A stretch of 64,000 bases of DNA, taken from the NCBI RefSeq assembly GCF_014897585.1, contig NZ_JABUXW010000012.1:1-64000 (forward strand), given 5' to 3'. The notes below the pieces were generated by a model. The model ran no database searches. It saw only the letters and a list, made by a program, of their open reading frames with translations, and was not told where the DNA came from. The position numbers and the translations under genes were made by a program. The stretch comes from Brachybacterium tyrofermentans. Its GTDB lineage: Bacteria > Actinomycetota > Actinomycetes > Actinomycetales > Dermabacteraceae. Of the stretch, positions 50,924 to 60,792 are shown piece after piece (position 1 is the stretch's first letter; each line of letters opens with the position of its first letter).

Positions 50924-51912
50924 GTGATGCTCCGTCCGGTGCGCAGGGATTCGAGGGCGGCGCGGGAGACCTCGACGGCGTAGGCACCGTCGGCCGCGCT
51001 GACCCGGGTGGGGGTTCCGGAGCGGAGGGCGGCCGCGAACTCGAGGATCTCCTCGGCGTACGGGCTGCGCATGCCGCTCACGTCGGGCAGGAAGCCGTCA
51101 CCGGCGGCCTGCTGCTCGGTGGCGACCCCGTCGAAGACGACGCCCGGATCACCGGCGGAGTCGTACTGCAGGCGGCCCGCGTCCCCGGCGAGGTCGAAGG
51201 TGTAGCGGAAGGTGGTGCCGGGCGGGCCCCACAGGCCGCGGCAGTGGCTGATGGCGCCACCGGTGTGGGTGAGCACGGCGTGGGCGGTGCGCACGGTGTC
51301 GGTCGAGCTGGAGATCGACTGCTGGGCGTAGACCCGCTCGACGGGCCCGGCGAGCCAGATCGCCTGGTCGATGTCGTGGATCATCTGGTCCATGATGATG
51401 CCGCCGGACTGCGATTCGTCGGCGAACCAGGGCTGTGTGGGGAAGGATCCCGTGCGCTCGAAGCGGAGCACCGCGAGCTGCCCGATGGTGCCAGCCTCGA
51501 CGCCGGCCCGGGCTGCGGCGTACTGCGGGAAGAACCGCACCACGTGCGCCGGGAACAGGCGACGACCTGCGCGGTCGGCATGCTCGACGACGGCGCGCGC
51601 ATCCTCGGTGGTGAGCGCGAGCGGCTTCTCGCACACGACGTCCTTGGCGGCGTCGAGCGCCTGATGGACGATCTCGGCGTGCACGGCGGTGGGGGTGCAG
51701 ACGTCCACGACGTCGACCGCGGCGAGGAGGTCTTCGAGGGTCGCGTGGACGGTGGCTCCGAACTGCTCCGCGTATTCCTCCGCCCCGTCGAGGCTGAAGC
51801 AGTGCAGCTCGGCACCGATCTCCAGCCATCCCGGGGTGTGGGCGCGGGAGATGCCGCCGGTTCCGATGATGCCGACGCGCACTGGCGCGACGGGTGGTGA
51901 CGACGTGGTCAT
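50917..51912 (-). CDS. Gfo/Idh/MocA family oxidoreductase (first in pair)
   Basis: A 331-residue dehydrogenase with VGIIGTGGISRAHTPGW (about 13-29), VCTPTAVHAEIVHQALDAAKDVVCEKPLAL near 70-99, AHVVRFFPQYAAAR near 122 and the catalytic GGIIMDQMIHDIDQAIWL near 170. The ATG at 51912 has GAAGG upstream; a TTG two codons earlier is possible. A LacI-type operator lies 35 bases before it. It forms a two-gene operon with the next oxidoreductase, suggesting a paired oxidation/reduction (for example an epimerisation through a keto intermediate). The substrate is unknown. Confidence 0.8.
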   Translation of the reverse strand: MTTSSPPVAPVRVGIIGTGGISRAHTPGWLEIGAELHCFSLDGAEEYAEQFGATVHATLEDLLAAVDVVDVCTPTAVHAEIVHQALDAAKDVVCEKPLALTTEDARAVVEHADRAGRRLFPAHVVRFFPQYAAARAGVEAGTIGQLAVLRFERTGSFPTQPWFADESQSGGIIMDQMIHDIDQAIWLAGPVERVYAQQSISSSTDTVRTAHAVLTHTGGAISHCRGLWGPPGTTFRYTFDLAGDAGRLQYDSAGDPGVVFDGVATEQQAAGDGFLPDVSGMRSPYAEEILEFAAALRSGTPTRVSAADGAYAVEVSRAALESLRTGRSITC

Positions 51913-51946
51913 GGTCAACCTTCCGGGCTGGACGGACCCTATTTAC

Positions 51947-51958
51947 GAAAGCGGTTTG
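51947..51958 (-). promoter_or_regulatory. LacI-family-like operator (GAAAGCGGTTTG)
   Basis: Nine of the ten fixed bases of the LacI/GalR pattern GAAANCGNTTTC are present. The site is embedded in a longer symmetric sequence with TTACG and CGTAA ends (51943-51963). It lies 35 bases upstream of the oxidoreductase pair. No LacI-type regulator is encoded in the window. Confidence 0.5.
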
Positions 51959-52141
51959 CGTAATCCTTCCCGGAGTCCCGTGCGGTGTCAAGAGTCGCCA
52001 GGGGTCAGGGCGTCCGCCGCAGCAGCGATCGGTGGGAGGTCTGCAGCAGCGGCGACCGCCGTCCGCAGGAACGCCGACGGGCGGCGCGACGGAGCGTCGG
52101 TCCTGCCGCTTATGCTCTCGCCACCCGACGAAGGGACCACC

Positions 52142-52579
52142 ATGACCACCCCATGGAAGCTCACGATCGACTGCTCCTCCCCCGCGCTGCTGGCGCGCTT
52201 CTGGTCGGAGGCGCTCGGCTACGAGCCCGCCCCGGTGCCGGCCGGCTACGCCAGCTGGGAGGCGTGGCTGATCGCCTATGACGTGCCCGAGGACGAATGG
52301 GACGACGGCGCCTACCTCCAGGATCCGACGGGCGCGGCACCCTCGATCTCCTTCCTGCGGGTCCCCGAGGCGAAGACGGTCAAGAATCGGCTTCACCTGG
52401 ACGTCCAGGCCGGGGGCGGACGGCAGATCCCCCAGGATCAGCGGTGGCCACGGGTCGCCGCGGAGGTCGAGCGCCTCACCGGCCTCGGCGCGACGGTCCT
52501 CCAGCAGCACGACGGACCCGACGGCCCCGACCACGTCGTCATGGCCGATCCCGAGGGCAACGAGTTCTGCGTGGTCTGA
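52142..52579 (+). CDS. VOC (glyoxalase/bleomycin-resistance) superfamily protein
   Basis: A 145-residue small protein with the paired beta-alpha-beta-beta-beta layout of the VOC fold: TIDCSSPALLARFWSEALGYEP (about 8-29), LHLDVQAGG near 83 and VVMADPEGNEFCVV at the end, the last carrying the usual metal-ligand glutamate. Such proteins are often annotated glyoxalase-like. Actual activities range from isomerisation to antibiotic binding, so no reaction can be given. The ATG at 52142 has GAAGGGA upstream. It is not obviously linked to its neighbours. Confidence 0.8.
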   Translation: MTTPWKLTIDCSSPALLARFWSEALGYEPAPVPAGYASWEAWLIAYDVPEDEWDDGAYLQDPTGAAPSISFLRVPEAKTVKNRLHLDVQAGGGRQIPQDQRWPRVAAEVERLTGLGATVLQQHDGPDGPDHVVMADPEGNEFCVV

Positions 52580-52643
52580 GGGCGCGCCGTCGGTCCAGGA
52601 TCGAGCCCTCACGACCCGGCCGCGGCCCGCTACCCTCACTGCC

Positions 52644-53222
52644 ATGAGCAGCATTCCTGACCCGGCCGACACCCGCACCCAGCGCGAACGAATGCTTGCC
52701 GGCGACTGGTACATCTCCGACCAGGAGCTCGGGACGCTCCAGCTGCAGGCGGCTCAGCTCGCGGATCGGTACCACCGGGCGTGGCTCGATGACGCCCCGG
52801 AGGCCCGTGACCTGCTCCAGGAGCTGCTGGGCGGGGTCGGTGAAGAGACCGTCGTGCGCCCGCCGATCTCCCTGGACTACGGCAGCAACGTCACCCTCGG
52901 AGCCCGCACCTTCGTGAACTACTACCTCACGGCGGCCGACGTCGCGGCGATCACCATCGGCGACGACTGCCAGATCGGCCCGAACGTCCAGCTGCTCACG
53001 CCGATCCACCCCACCGACCCGGGGCCCCGGCGGGAGGGCCTGGAGCGCGCCGAGCCGATCACGATCGGGGACAACGTGTGGCTCGGCGGCGGGGTCACCG
53101 TGCTGCCCGGCGTGAGCATCGGCGACAACTCGGTCATCGGAGCATCCGCCGTGGTCACGAAGGACATCCCGGCGAACGTGGTCGCCGTCGGCAACCCCGC
53201 CCGGGTGATCCGCGAGCTCTGA
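52644..53222 (+). CDS. Sugar O-acetyltransferase, maltose/galactoside acetyltransferase type
   Basis: A 192-residue left-handed beta-helix acetyltransferase. The N-terminal Mac domain (ERMLAGDWYISDQELGTLQLQAAQLADRYHR, about 14-45) precedes hexapeptide-repeat strands, LTPIHPTDPGPR with the catalytic histidine near 115, and the closing VWLGGGVTVLPGVSIGDNSVIGASAVVTKDIPANVVAVGNPARVI. Known relatives acetylate non-metabolisable sugars with acetyl-CoA. The start ATG at 52644 is chosen for fit with the family length, as the upstream site is weak. Confidence 0.88.
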   Translation: MSSIPDPADTRTQRERMLAGDWYISDQELGTLQLQAAQLADRYHRAWLDDAPEARDLLQELLGGVGEETVVRPPISLDYGSNVTLGARTFVNYYLTAADVAAITIGDDCQIGPNVQLLTPIHPTDPGPRREGLERAEPITIGDNVWLGGGVTVLPGVSIGDNSVIGASAVVTKDIPANVVAVGNPARVIREL

Positions 53223-53237
53223 GATCGGGCACAGCGC

Positions 53238-54488
53238 CTACGTCGCGACGTCGGCCCTGCCAGCCCCGTCGCCCCCGCCGATCGCGTCGGCCGTCTGCTG
53301 CTCCCGGAACATGCTCCCGAAGAAGATCGCGACCAGCAGCGCGAGCGCGGCCGGCACCAGCCAGATCGGGATCCAGTCATGCGTGCCGTCGGCGGCGAGG
53401 AAGGCGTCGACGATCGGCCCGGAGATCAGCGAGCCGATCAGCAGGCCCACGCCGTAGGTGGCCAGGGAGATGAGGCCCTGCGCAGCCGAGCGCACCCGCG
53501 CGGGGGCGAAGCGGTCCGTGTAGATCTGCCCTGCCACGAAGAAGAAGTCGTAGCAGACGCCGTGCAGCAGCAGTCCGATCACCACGAGCCACAGCAGGGA
53601 GCCGGAGTCACCGAGAGCGAACATCGCATAGCGTGCGGCCCAGGCGAGCATGCCTATGAGCAGGGTCTTCTTCACACCGAGCTTCCTCAGCATGAGCGGC
53701 ATGAGCAGCAGGAACCCGGCCTCCGAAAGCTGCCCGAGGGACTGCACCGCAGCGGCCCTCGGCACCCCGATCTCGTTGAGGTAGAGGTTGGTGAAGTTGT
53801 AGTAGAACGCCAGCGGGATGCAGATGAGGATCGAGGCGATGAAGAAGACCAGGTAGGAGCGGGACTTCAGCAGCGCCAGGGCATCGAGGCCCAGGATGTC
53901 CCGCACGGTGGCGGGGCCGTCGCTCGGCTCCGGCGGGGTGTGCGGGAGGGTGAAGGCGTAGACGCCCAGCAGCGCCGAGCCGATCGCGGCCATGACGAAG
54001 GTGTTCGAGAGCGCCCCGCCGGTCTCCCAGCCGAGCCAGCCGATGAGCAGGCCCGCGATGATCCAGCCGATCGTGCCGAACACGCGCACGCTGGGGAACT
54101 GCCGCTCCGGGCTCTCCATGCGGCGGAACGAGATCGAGTTCGCGAGCGCCAGGGTGGGCATGAAGGACACCATCGCGAGCAGGGCGAAGACGAAGAAGGG
54201 ACCGAAGTCCTCCTGGCGCCCGGCGAGGAACAGCATCACCGCGCTGAACAGGTGCAGCACGCCGAGGATGCGCTGAGCGGCGAAGAAGCGATCGGCGATC
54301 AGGCCCACGATGAAGGGGGCGAGGATCGCGCCGAGACTCTGGGTGAGGAAGGCGAGCGCGATCTGGCTGCCCGTCGCCTCGAGATCGCTGGCGAGGTAGG
54401 TCCCCAGGGTGACGAACCAGGCGCCCCACACGAAGAACTCGAGGAACATCATGGCCGAGAGGCGGGTGCGGGTCAGCGAATCCAGCAT
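53238..54488 (-). CDS. MFS transporter, nucleoside:H+ symporter (NupG/XapB) type
   Basis: A 416-residue permease with 12 membrane segments. The TM1 block FLEFFVWGAWFVTLGTYL (about 15-32), FFAAQRILGVLHL near 70, SFMPTLALANSISFRRM near 105 and FGTIGWIIAGLLIGWLG near 136 match the nucleoside:H+ symporter family. The C-terminal 30 residues are a disordered tail. The gene is convergent with the acetyltransferase gene, 15 bases apart. The substrate may be a nucleoside or, as in several actinobacterial relatives, a sugar-like compound. Confidence 0.75.
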   Translation of the reverse strand: MLDSLTRTRLSAMMFLEFFVWGAWFVTLGTYLASDLEATGSQIALAFLTQSLGAILAPFIVGLIADRFFAAQRILGVLHLFSAVMLFLAGRQEDFGPFFVFALLAMVSFMPTLALANSISFRRMESPERQFPSVRVFGTIGWIIAGLLIGWLGWETGGALSNTFVMAAIGSALLGVYAFTLPHTPPEPSDGPATVRDILGLDALALLKSRSYLVFFIASILICIPLAFYYNFTNLYLNEIGVPRAAAVQSLGQLSEAGFLLLMPLMLRKLGVKKTLLIGMLAWAARYAMFALGDSGSLLWLVVIGLLLHGVCYDFFFVAGQIYTDRFAPARVRSAAQGLISLATYGVGLLIGSLISGPIVDAFLAADGTHDWIPIWLVPAALALLVAIFFGSMFREQQTADAIGGGDGAGRADVAT

Positions 54489-54538
54489 GCCGAGGACCTT
54501 AGCCTGTGAACTGGGTCACCGAGAGGAGTTCCGTGCAC

Positions 54539-55873
54539 TCAGGCGGCGTCGCGGGCCGCGTCCGCGACGTCGGCGGCGAGCGCCCCCGCGTCCTCGTCGG
54601 AGAGGTCGTGCACGGTGAGCCGCAGGTGGCGCGAGGATCCCGCCTCGGGCGCGAGCCGGAAGTCGTACCCGGTGCGCACGAGCCACCCCCGCCGCATGAG
54701 CCGCTCGGCGACCTCACGGGCCGGGGCCGGGACGGGCACCCACAGGCTCATCCCGTCGCCGGCCTCGACCGGCAGGCCCAGCGCGGTGAGGCGGGCGGCG
54801 AAGCTCGCGTTCCGCTCGGCGTAGTGGGCGCCGGCGCGGCCGATGAGCGCCAGGGAATCAGGGTCCCGCATCACGGCGTGGGTGATCCGCTGCAGCAGAT
54901 GGCTGACCCAGGTGGTGCCGGGGCTGAGCCGCTGCGCGAGCCGGCCCGCGGTGTCAGGGTCGGTGGCGGTCACGGCCAGGCACATGTCGGGGCCCACGAA
55001 CTTCGAGACCGATCGCAGCAGCGCCCAGCGCCGATGCCCCGGACCGATGATCGAGTGGAAGGGCCGCTGGGAGAGGTAGGAGTAGTAGTCGTCCTGGATG
55101 ACCAGCACGTAGGGATGTTCGTCGAGCACCTCGCGCAGCTGGGCGGCGCGCTGCTCGCTGAGCGAGGCCCCGGTGGGGTTCTGGGCGCGCGGGGTGCACA
55201 CGACGGCGCGCACTCCCTGCTCCAGGGCGGAGCGCAGGCCCTCGACGGTCATCCCCTCGGCGTCGACCGGGACCGGCACCGCACGATATCCGCCGAGGCG
55301 GGCGATGTGGATGCTGGCCAGGAAGCACGGGTCCTCGAGGGCCACGGCGTCGTCCCGCATGAGCGCCTGGGCGAGCAGCCGCTCCACGGCGTCGACGGCG
55401 CCGCTGGTCAGGGTGAGCCGCACGTCGGCGGGGTTCCCCGGGGCGTCCGGTGTCATCCAGTCCCGGGCCCACTGCTCGAGATCGCGGTCGATCACGGGTT
55501 CCCCGTAGAGCACCGGGCGGCCCGCGGCGGCGGCCAGCGCCGGCGCGAGGTCCGGGATCAGGCGCGGATCGGGGTTGCCCGTGCCGACATCCCGGAGGGA
55601 CCCGGCGGCGGCGAAGCCCTCCTGCGCCACGGCGGCCCGCTGCGCGACCCGCGTGCCGGCGCGCCCCTGGGAGACGACCACGCCAGAGCGGGCGAGGTTC
55701 CGGTAGGCGGCCACGGCGGTGTTGCGGTTGACCTGCAGCTGCTCGGCGAGGGCGCGCACGGAGGGCAGGCTCTGCCCCGGGGCCAGCTCGCCGCGGTCCA
55801 CGAGGGCCCGCACGCTGTCGGCGATCTCCACGGCGGTCCCGCCGCTGATCACCAGGTCGTCGTCGTTGCTCAC
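54539..55873 (-). CDS. pdxR: MocR-type regulator with aminotransferase domain (PdxR-like)
   Basis: A 444-residue protein joining a GntR winged helix-turn-helix (about 5-75, LAPGQSLPSVRALAEQLQVNRNTAVAAYRNLARSGVV) to a fold-type I aminotransferase domain (about 95-440). The PLP-binding lysine is in LRSVSKFVGPDMCLA (about 285) and a substrate arginine near the C-terminus. PdxR proteins sense PLP and activate pdxST in actinobacteria; pdxS and pdxT lie 1.6 kb away on the other strand. The start is GTG at 55873, 10 bases after the MFS gene; its ribosome site is weak, consistent with translational coupling. Confidence 0.82.
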   Translation of the reverse strand: MSNDDDLVISGGTAVEIADSVRALVDRGELAPGQSLPSVRALAEQLQVNRNTAVAAYRNLARSGVVVSQGRAGTRVAQRAAVAQEGFAAAGSLRDVGTGNPDPRLIPDLAPALAAAAGRPVLYGEPVIDRDLEQWARDWMTPDAPGNPADVRLTLTSGAVDAVERLLAQALMRDDAVALEDPCFLASIHIARLGGYRAVPVPVDAEGMTVEGLRSALEQGVRAVVCTPRAQNPTGASLSEQRAAQLREVLDEHPYVLVIQDDYYSYLSQRPFHSIIGPGHRRWALLRSVSKFVGPDMCLAVTATDPDTAGRLAQRLSPGTTWVSHLLQRITHAVMRDPDSLALIGRAGAHYAERNASFAARLTALGLPVEAGDGMSLWVPVPAPAREVAERLMRRGWLVRTGYDFRLAPEAGSSRHLRLTVHDLSDEDAGALAADVADAARDAA

Positions 55874-55883
55874 CCGACCGAGT

Positions 55884-57137
55884 CTAGGCGGGGTCCGGAC
55901 GCAGGCTGACGGCTCGGATGACCAGCGCGAGCAGGAGGGTGACGACTGCGAGCACCCACCAGCCCCATCCCCCGGTGGTTGCGACCGCCAGCCCCAGGAC
56001 CCATGGCGCCACGGAGGCCAGCAGACCGTTGCTGATCCCGTAGAACGCCCCGTACTGACCCTGGCGCTCCTCAGGTGCCAGCCGGAAGAGCAGCTCCATG
56101 GTCCCGGCGGTGTAGAGCACCTCACCCAGCGTATGGAGCGACACCAAGGCGATGAGCGCCAGGACGAGAACCGCGTCCGACGTCGTCCATCCACTGGCGA
56201 AGAACAGATAGGACACCGCAACACAGATCGCACCGGCGACGAGTCGACGACCGGCGGACTCGATGCTCGTGATTCCGGCGCTGGCCGGCACCTGAAGCGC
56301 GGCTGCGAGAAGCGAGTTCACGGCGACGACGACTCCGACGACCCACGTCGTTCCCGGGTGATTGACGATGACCCACAGCGGCAGAGCGAACGACAGCGCG
56401 TGCAGATAGATGCTGACCATCCCGTTGGCCAGGGAGAACACCGTGAACCGGCGGTCCGGCAGAACCGGGCTCGGCCTTCGGGCAGCTCCAGGAGGCGAGG
56501 CCGGGACGGGAATCCTCGTCAGCAGAACGGCAGCCACGGCGAAGGTGAGAGCGTTCGCCAGGATCGCCACCTGGAAGGCCCCCAGCAGACCGGAGCCCAG
56601 CACGATGCCCGCCGCGAGAGCACCGAGGGAGATGCCGATCGTCAGCACCGACCTCAGGGAAGCACGGACGAGAGCAGGGTTCTCTCGAGCGATCCGGCGG
56701 ATCAGCGCGGTGTTCGAGGACATGCACAGTCCCTGGCCGAGGCTGATGAGGCACAGGGCGATGACGAAGCTGAGTCCGTTCCAGACGACCACGAGCACGG
56801 CAGTGGCAAGAGCGGACAGGACCAGCCCGGAGAGGAACACCGGTTTCGGGCTCCACGCATCGGAGATCTTCCCGCTGAGGAAGTCCCCGCCGATCGCCAG
56901 TACGGTCGCCGTGAACAGAGCCGTCGAGACCATCCCGATCGAGAATCCGAGATGCTGCGTATAGAACAGGATGTTCACGGTCGCGAAAAGCCCATTACCC
57001 ACTGCATTGATCCCCGTGAGTGCAGCGAGTTTGCGAATCTTAGGAGCGGCTGTTACCGTCCCGGCCGCCGTGACGTACGAGGAGATCAAGGTCGAGACCA
57101 GCAGCGATCTTGAACGGCCTGCGGCCCGATTATCCAT
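55884..57137 (-). CDS. MFS transporter upstream of pdxR
   Basis: A 417-residue permease with 12 membrane segments, starting with a basic N-terminus. The loop 2-3 motif is GGDFLSGKISDAWSPKPVFLSG (about 82-103). Its DNA is visibly lower in GC and uses codons ending in A or T more than its neighbours, suggesting later acquisition. It precedes pdxR by 10 bases and is divergent from pdxST. Transport of a B6 vitamer is an attractive guess, but nothing in the sequence proves it; drug or peptide export is also possible. Confidence 0.75.
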   Translation of the reverse strand: MDNRAAGRSRSLLVSTLISSYVTAAGTVTAAPKIRKLAALTGINAVGNGLFATVNILFYTQHLGFSIGMVSTALFTATVLAIGGDFLSGKISDAWSPKPVFLSGLVLSALATAVLVVVWNGLSFVIALCLISLGQGLCMSSNTALIRRIARENPALVRASLRSVLTIGISLGALAAGIVLGSGLLGAFQVAILANALTFAVAAVLLTRIPVPASPPGAARRPSPVLPDRRFTVFSLANGMVSIYLHALSFALPLWVIVNHPGTTWVVGVVVAVNSLLAAALQVPASAGITSIESAGRRLVAGAICVAVSYLFFASGWTTSDAVLVLALIALVSLHTLGEVLYTAGTMELLFRLAPEERQGQYGAFYGISNGLLASVAPWVLGLAVATTGGWGWWVLAVVTLLLALVIRAVSLRPDPA

Positions 57138-57458
57138 GGCCAGAGATTACCACTGAGGCCGCATTGAGAATGCCTCGATGCGTAGTTCAACAATGCGCAC
57201 GCAGACCTTTTACTCTGTGTTATCGTCATGCATTTCGACCAGCGCGACGACAGCAAGCCCTCAGCAAGACGTCGCACCACTTTCCTCGTGCCGACACTGC
57301 TCCGCACTGTCGACACCACCCAGCCCACACGCTCCGTGGACCACCCGTCGACGCTTGACCCATGCCGTGCTACTTTTTGGCCTAGGCCAATGTGGTGCAG
57401 GGAGGGTCGACGCGTCGGACACCGTCGGCCCGCGCCGCGCGAGCGACAAGGACACCTC
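57138..57458. promoter_or_regulatory. Divergent control region between the MFS-pdxR unit and pdxST
   Basis: These 321 bases hold no gene. The pdxS frame stays open upstream but lacks a ribosome site. AT-rich stretches at 57145-57235 and a palindrome at 57377-57390 are the regulatory candidates. Confidence 0.5.
57377..57390. promoter_or_regulatory. Perfect 14-bp palindrome TTGGCCTAGGCCAA, candidate PdxR site
   Basis: It lies 68 bases upstream of pdxS. The half TTTTTGGCCTA recalls the AAAGTGGWCTA-type sequence I associate with PdxR boxes in actinobacteria, though the match is partial. Its position between a pdxR unit and pdxST makes it the natural operator. Confidence 0.55.
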
Positions 57459-58367
57459 ATGAACAGCACCCCCACTCCCAGCACCCCCACCACGGGCACC
57501 GGCACCGTCAAGCGCGGGCTCGCGGACATGCTGAAGGGCGGCGTCATCATGGACGTCGTCACCGCGGAACAGGCGAAGATCGCCGAGGACGCCGGCGCCG
57601 TCGCGGTCATGGCCCTCGAGCGGGTCCCGGCGGATATCCGCGCCCAGGGCGGGGTCTCCCGCATGAGCGATCCCGACATGATCGACAGCATCATCGAGAC
57701 CGTCTCGATCCCGGTGATGGCCAAGGCCCGCATCGGCCACTTCGTCGAGGCGCAGATCCTCCAGGAGCTCGGGGTGGACTACATCGACGAGTCCGAGGTG
57801 CTCTCCCCCGCCGACTACGTGCACCACATCGACAAGCAGCGGTTCACCGTGCCCTTCGTGTGCGGCGCAACCAACCTCGGCGAGGCCCTGCGCCGTATCA
57901 CCGAGGGCGCCGCGATGATCCGCTCCAAGGGCGAGGCCGGCACCGGCGACGTCTCCGAGGCCACCAAGCACATCCGCACCATCACCGCCCAGATCCGGGA
58001 GCTGGCGGCGAAGAGCGAGGACGAGCTGTACCTCGCCGCCAAGGAGCTGCAGGCCCCGTACTCGCTGGTCAAGGAGGTCGCCGAGACCGGTGCCCTACCG
58101 GTGGTGCTGTTCACCGCAGGCGGCGTCGCGACCCCGGCGGATGCCGCGATGATGATGCAGCTGGGGGCCGACGGCGTCTTCGTCGGCTCCGGGATCTTCA
58201 AGTCCGGCAACCCCGAGCAGCGGGCCGCGGCGATCGTCAAGGCGACCACCTTCCACGACGACCCCTCGGTGATCGCCGAGGCCTCTCGCGGGCTGGGCGA
58301 GGCGATGGTCGGCATCAACGTGGCTGATCTCCCCGCCCCGCACCGCCTGGCCGAGCGCGGCTGGTGA
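57459..58367 (+). CDS. pdxS: Pyridoxal 5'-phosphate synthase lyase subunit PdxS
   Basis: A 302-residue (beta/alpha)8 enzyme that joins ribose 5-phosphate, glyceraldehyde 3-phosphate and ammonia to PLP. Conserved segments are [23 protein letters not shown] (about 15-37), [21 protein letters not shown] near 55, [16 protein letters not shown] near 85 with a catalytic lysine, [15 protein letters not shown] near 135 with the second lysine position replaced by the usual NLGEA context, and [10 protein letters not shown] near 248. The start ATG at 57459 is set by family length and AAGGAC upstream. It overlaps pdxT by four bases. Confidence 0.95.
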   Translation: MNSTPTPSTPTTGTGTVKRGLADMLKGGVIMDVVTAEQAKIAEDAGAVAVMALERVPADIRAQGGVSRMSDPDMIDSIIETVSIPVMAKARIGHFVEAQILQELGVDYIDESEVLSPADYVHHIDKQRFTVPFVCGATNLGEALRRITEGAAMIRSKGEAGTGDVSEATKHIRTITAQIRELAAKSEDELYLAAKELQAPYSLVKEVAETGALPVVLFTAGGVATPADAAMMMQLGADGVFVGSGIFKSGNPEQRAAAIVKATTFHDDPSVIAEASRGLGEAMVGINVADLPAPHRLAERGW

Positions 58368-58957
58368 CCACCGCGCCCCGCGTCGGCATCCTGTCGCTGC
58401 AGGGCGACGTGCGCGAGCACGCCCGGGTGCTCACCGAGCTGGGCGCGCAGGTCGCGCTCGTGCGCCGGCCGGGCGAGCTGGTCGGCCTCGACGGCCTCGT
58501 GCTGCCCGGCGGGGAGTCGACGGTGATCGACAAGCTCTCCCGGGCGTTCGGGATCCAGGGCCCGCTGCGCGACGTGATCGCGGGCGGCCTGCCCGTGCTG
58601 GGCACCTGCGCAGGGCTGATCCTGCTCGCGAACCGTCTGGCCGACGGGATCGCCGGTCAGGAGACGTTCGGCGGTCTCGATGCGACGGTGCGACGCAACG
58701 CCTTCGGCGGTCAGGTCGAGTCCTTCGAGACGGAGCTGGAGGTGCCTGCTCTCGGTCCGCCGACGATCCGGGCCGCCTTCATCCGGGCCCCGGCGATCGA
58801 GGAGCTCGGCCCCTCGGCGACAGCACTCGCCTCCCTCCCTGACGGCCCGGTGGTGGCCGCCGAGCAGGACGGCCTCCTGGGGATCGCCTTCCACCCGGAG
58901 TCCACCGGGGAGACCCGGTTCCACCAGCGGTTCCTGGACCGGATCCGCGGCGCCTGA
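58364..58957 (+). CDS. pdxT: Pyridoxal 5'-phosphate synthase glutaminase subunit PdxT
   Basis: A 197-residue class I glutamine amidotransferase that supplies ammonia to PdxS. It begins [13 protein letters not shown] (about 6-18), with LVLPGGEST near 46, the nucleophilic cysteine in [14 protein letters not shown] (about 80) and the catalytic His-Glu in IAFHPEST near 175. GTG at 58364 overlaps the pdxS stop, so the subunits are co-translated, fitting their 12:12 complex. Confidence 0.95.
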   Translation: MTTAPRVGILSLQGDVREHARVLTELGAQVALVRRPGELVGLDGLVLPGGESTVIDKLSRAFGIQGPLRDVIAGGLPVLGTCAGLILLANRLADGIAGQETFGGLDATVRRNAFGGQVESFETELEVPALGPPTIRAAFIRAPAIEELGPSATALASLPDGPVVAAEQDGLLGIAFHPESTGETRFHQRFLDRIRGA

Positions 58958-58965
58958 GACGACGA

Positions 58966-59000
58966 GAGGGACCGCCGGGCGTCCTGCCCGGCGGTCCCTC
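58966..59000. terminator. Bidirectional terminator between pdxT and aceB
   Basis: A perfect 15-bp stem (58966-58980 with 58986-59000) and 5-base loop GTCCT, 8 bases after the pdxT stop and 12 before the convergent aceB stop. Confidence 0.85.
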
Positions 59001-59012
59001 CCCGCCCTCGAT

Positions 59013-60698
<1,686 letters not shown>

Positions 60699-60792
60699 CG
60701 GATGCTCCTTGCTCGGTGCGGTCGCAGAGGACGGGGTGGTCAGCGCAGCCGGTGCAGTCGGTGTGGTCGCTGCGCTCGGTGCGCTCGACGGA

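Noticed and set aside
51943..51963. Whole TTACG...CGTAA sequence as another copy of the ATCCTATAGGAT motif
   Set aside because: Neither half nor centre matches that motif; it fits a LacI-type operator instead.
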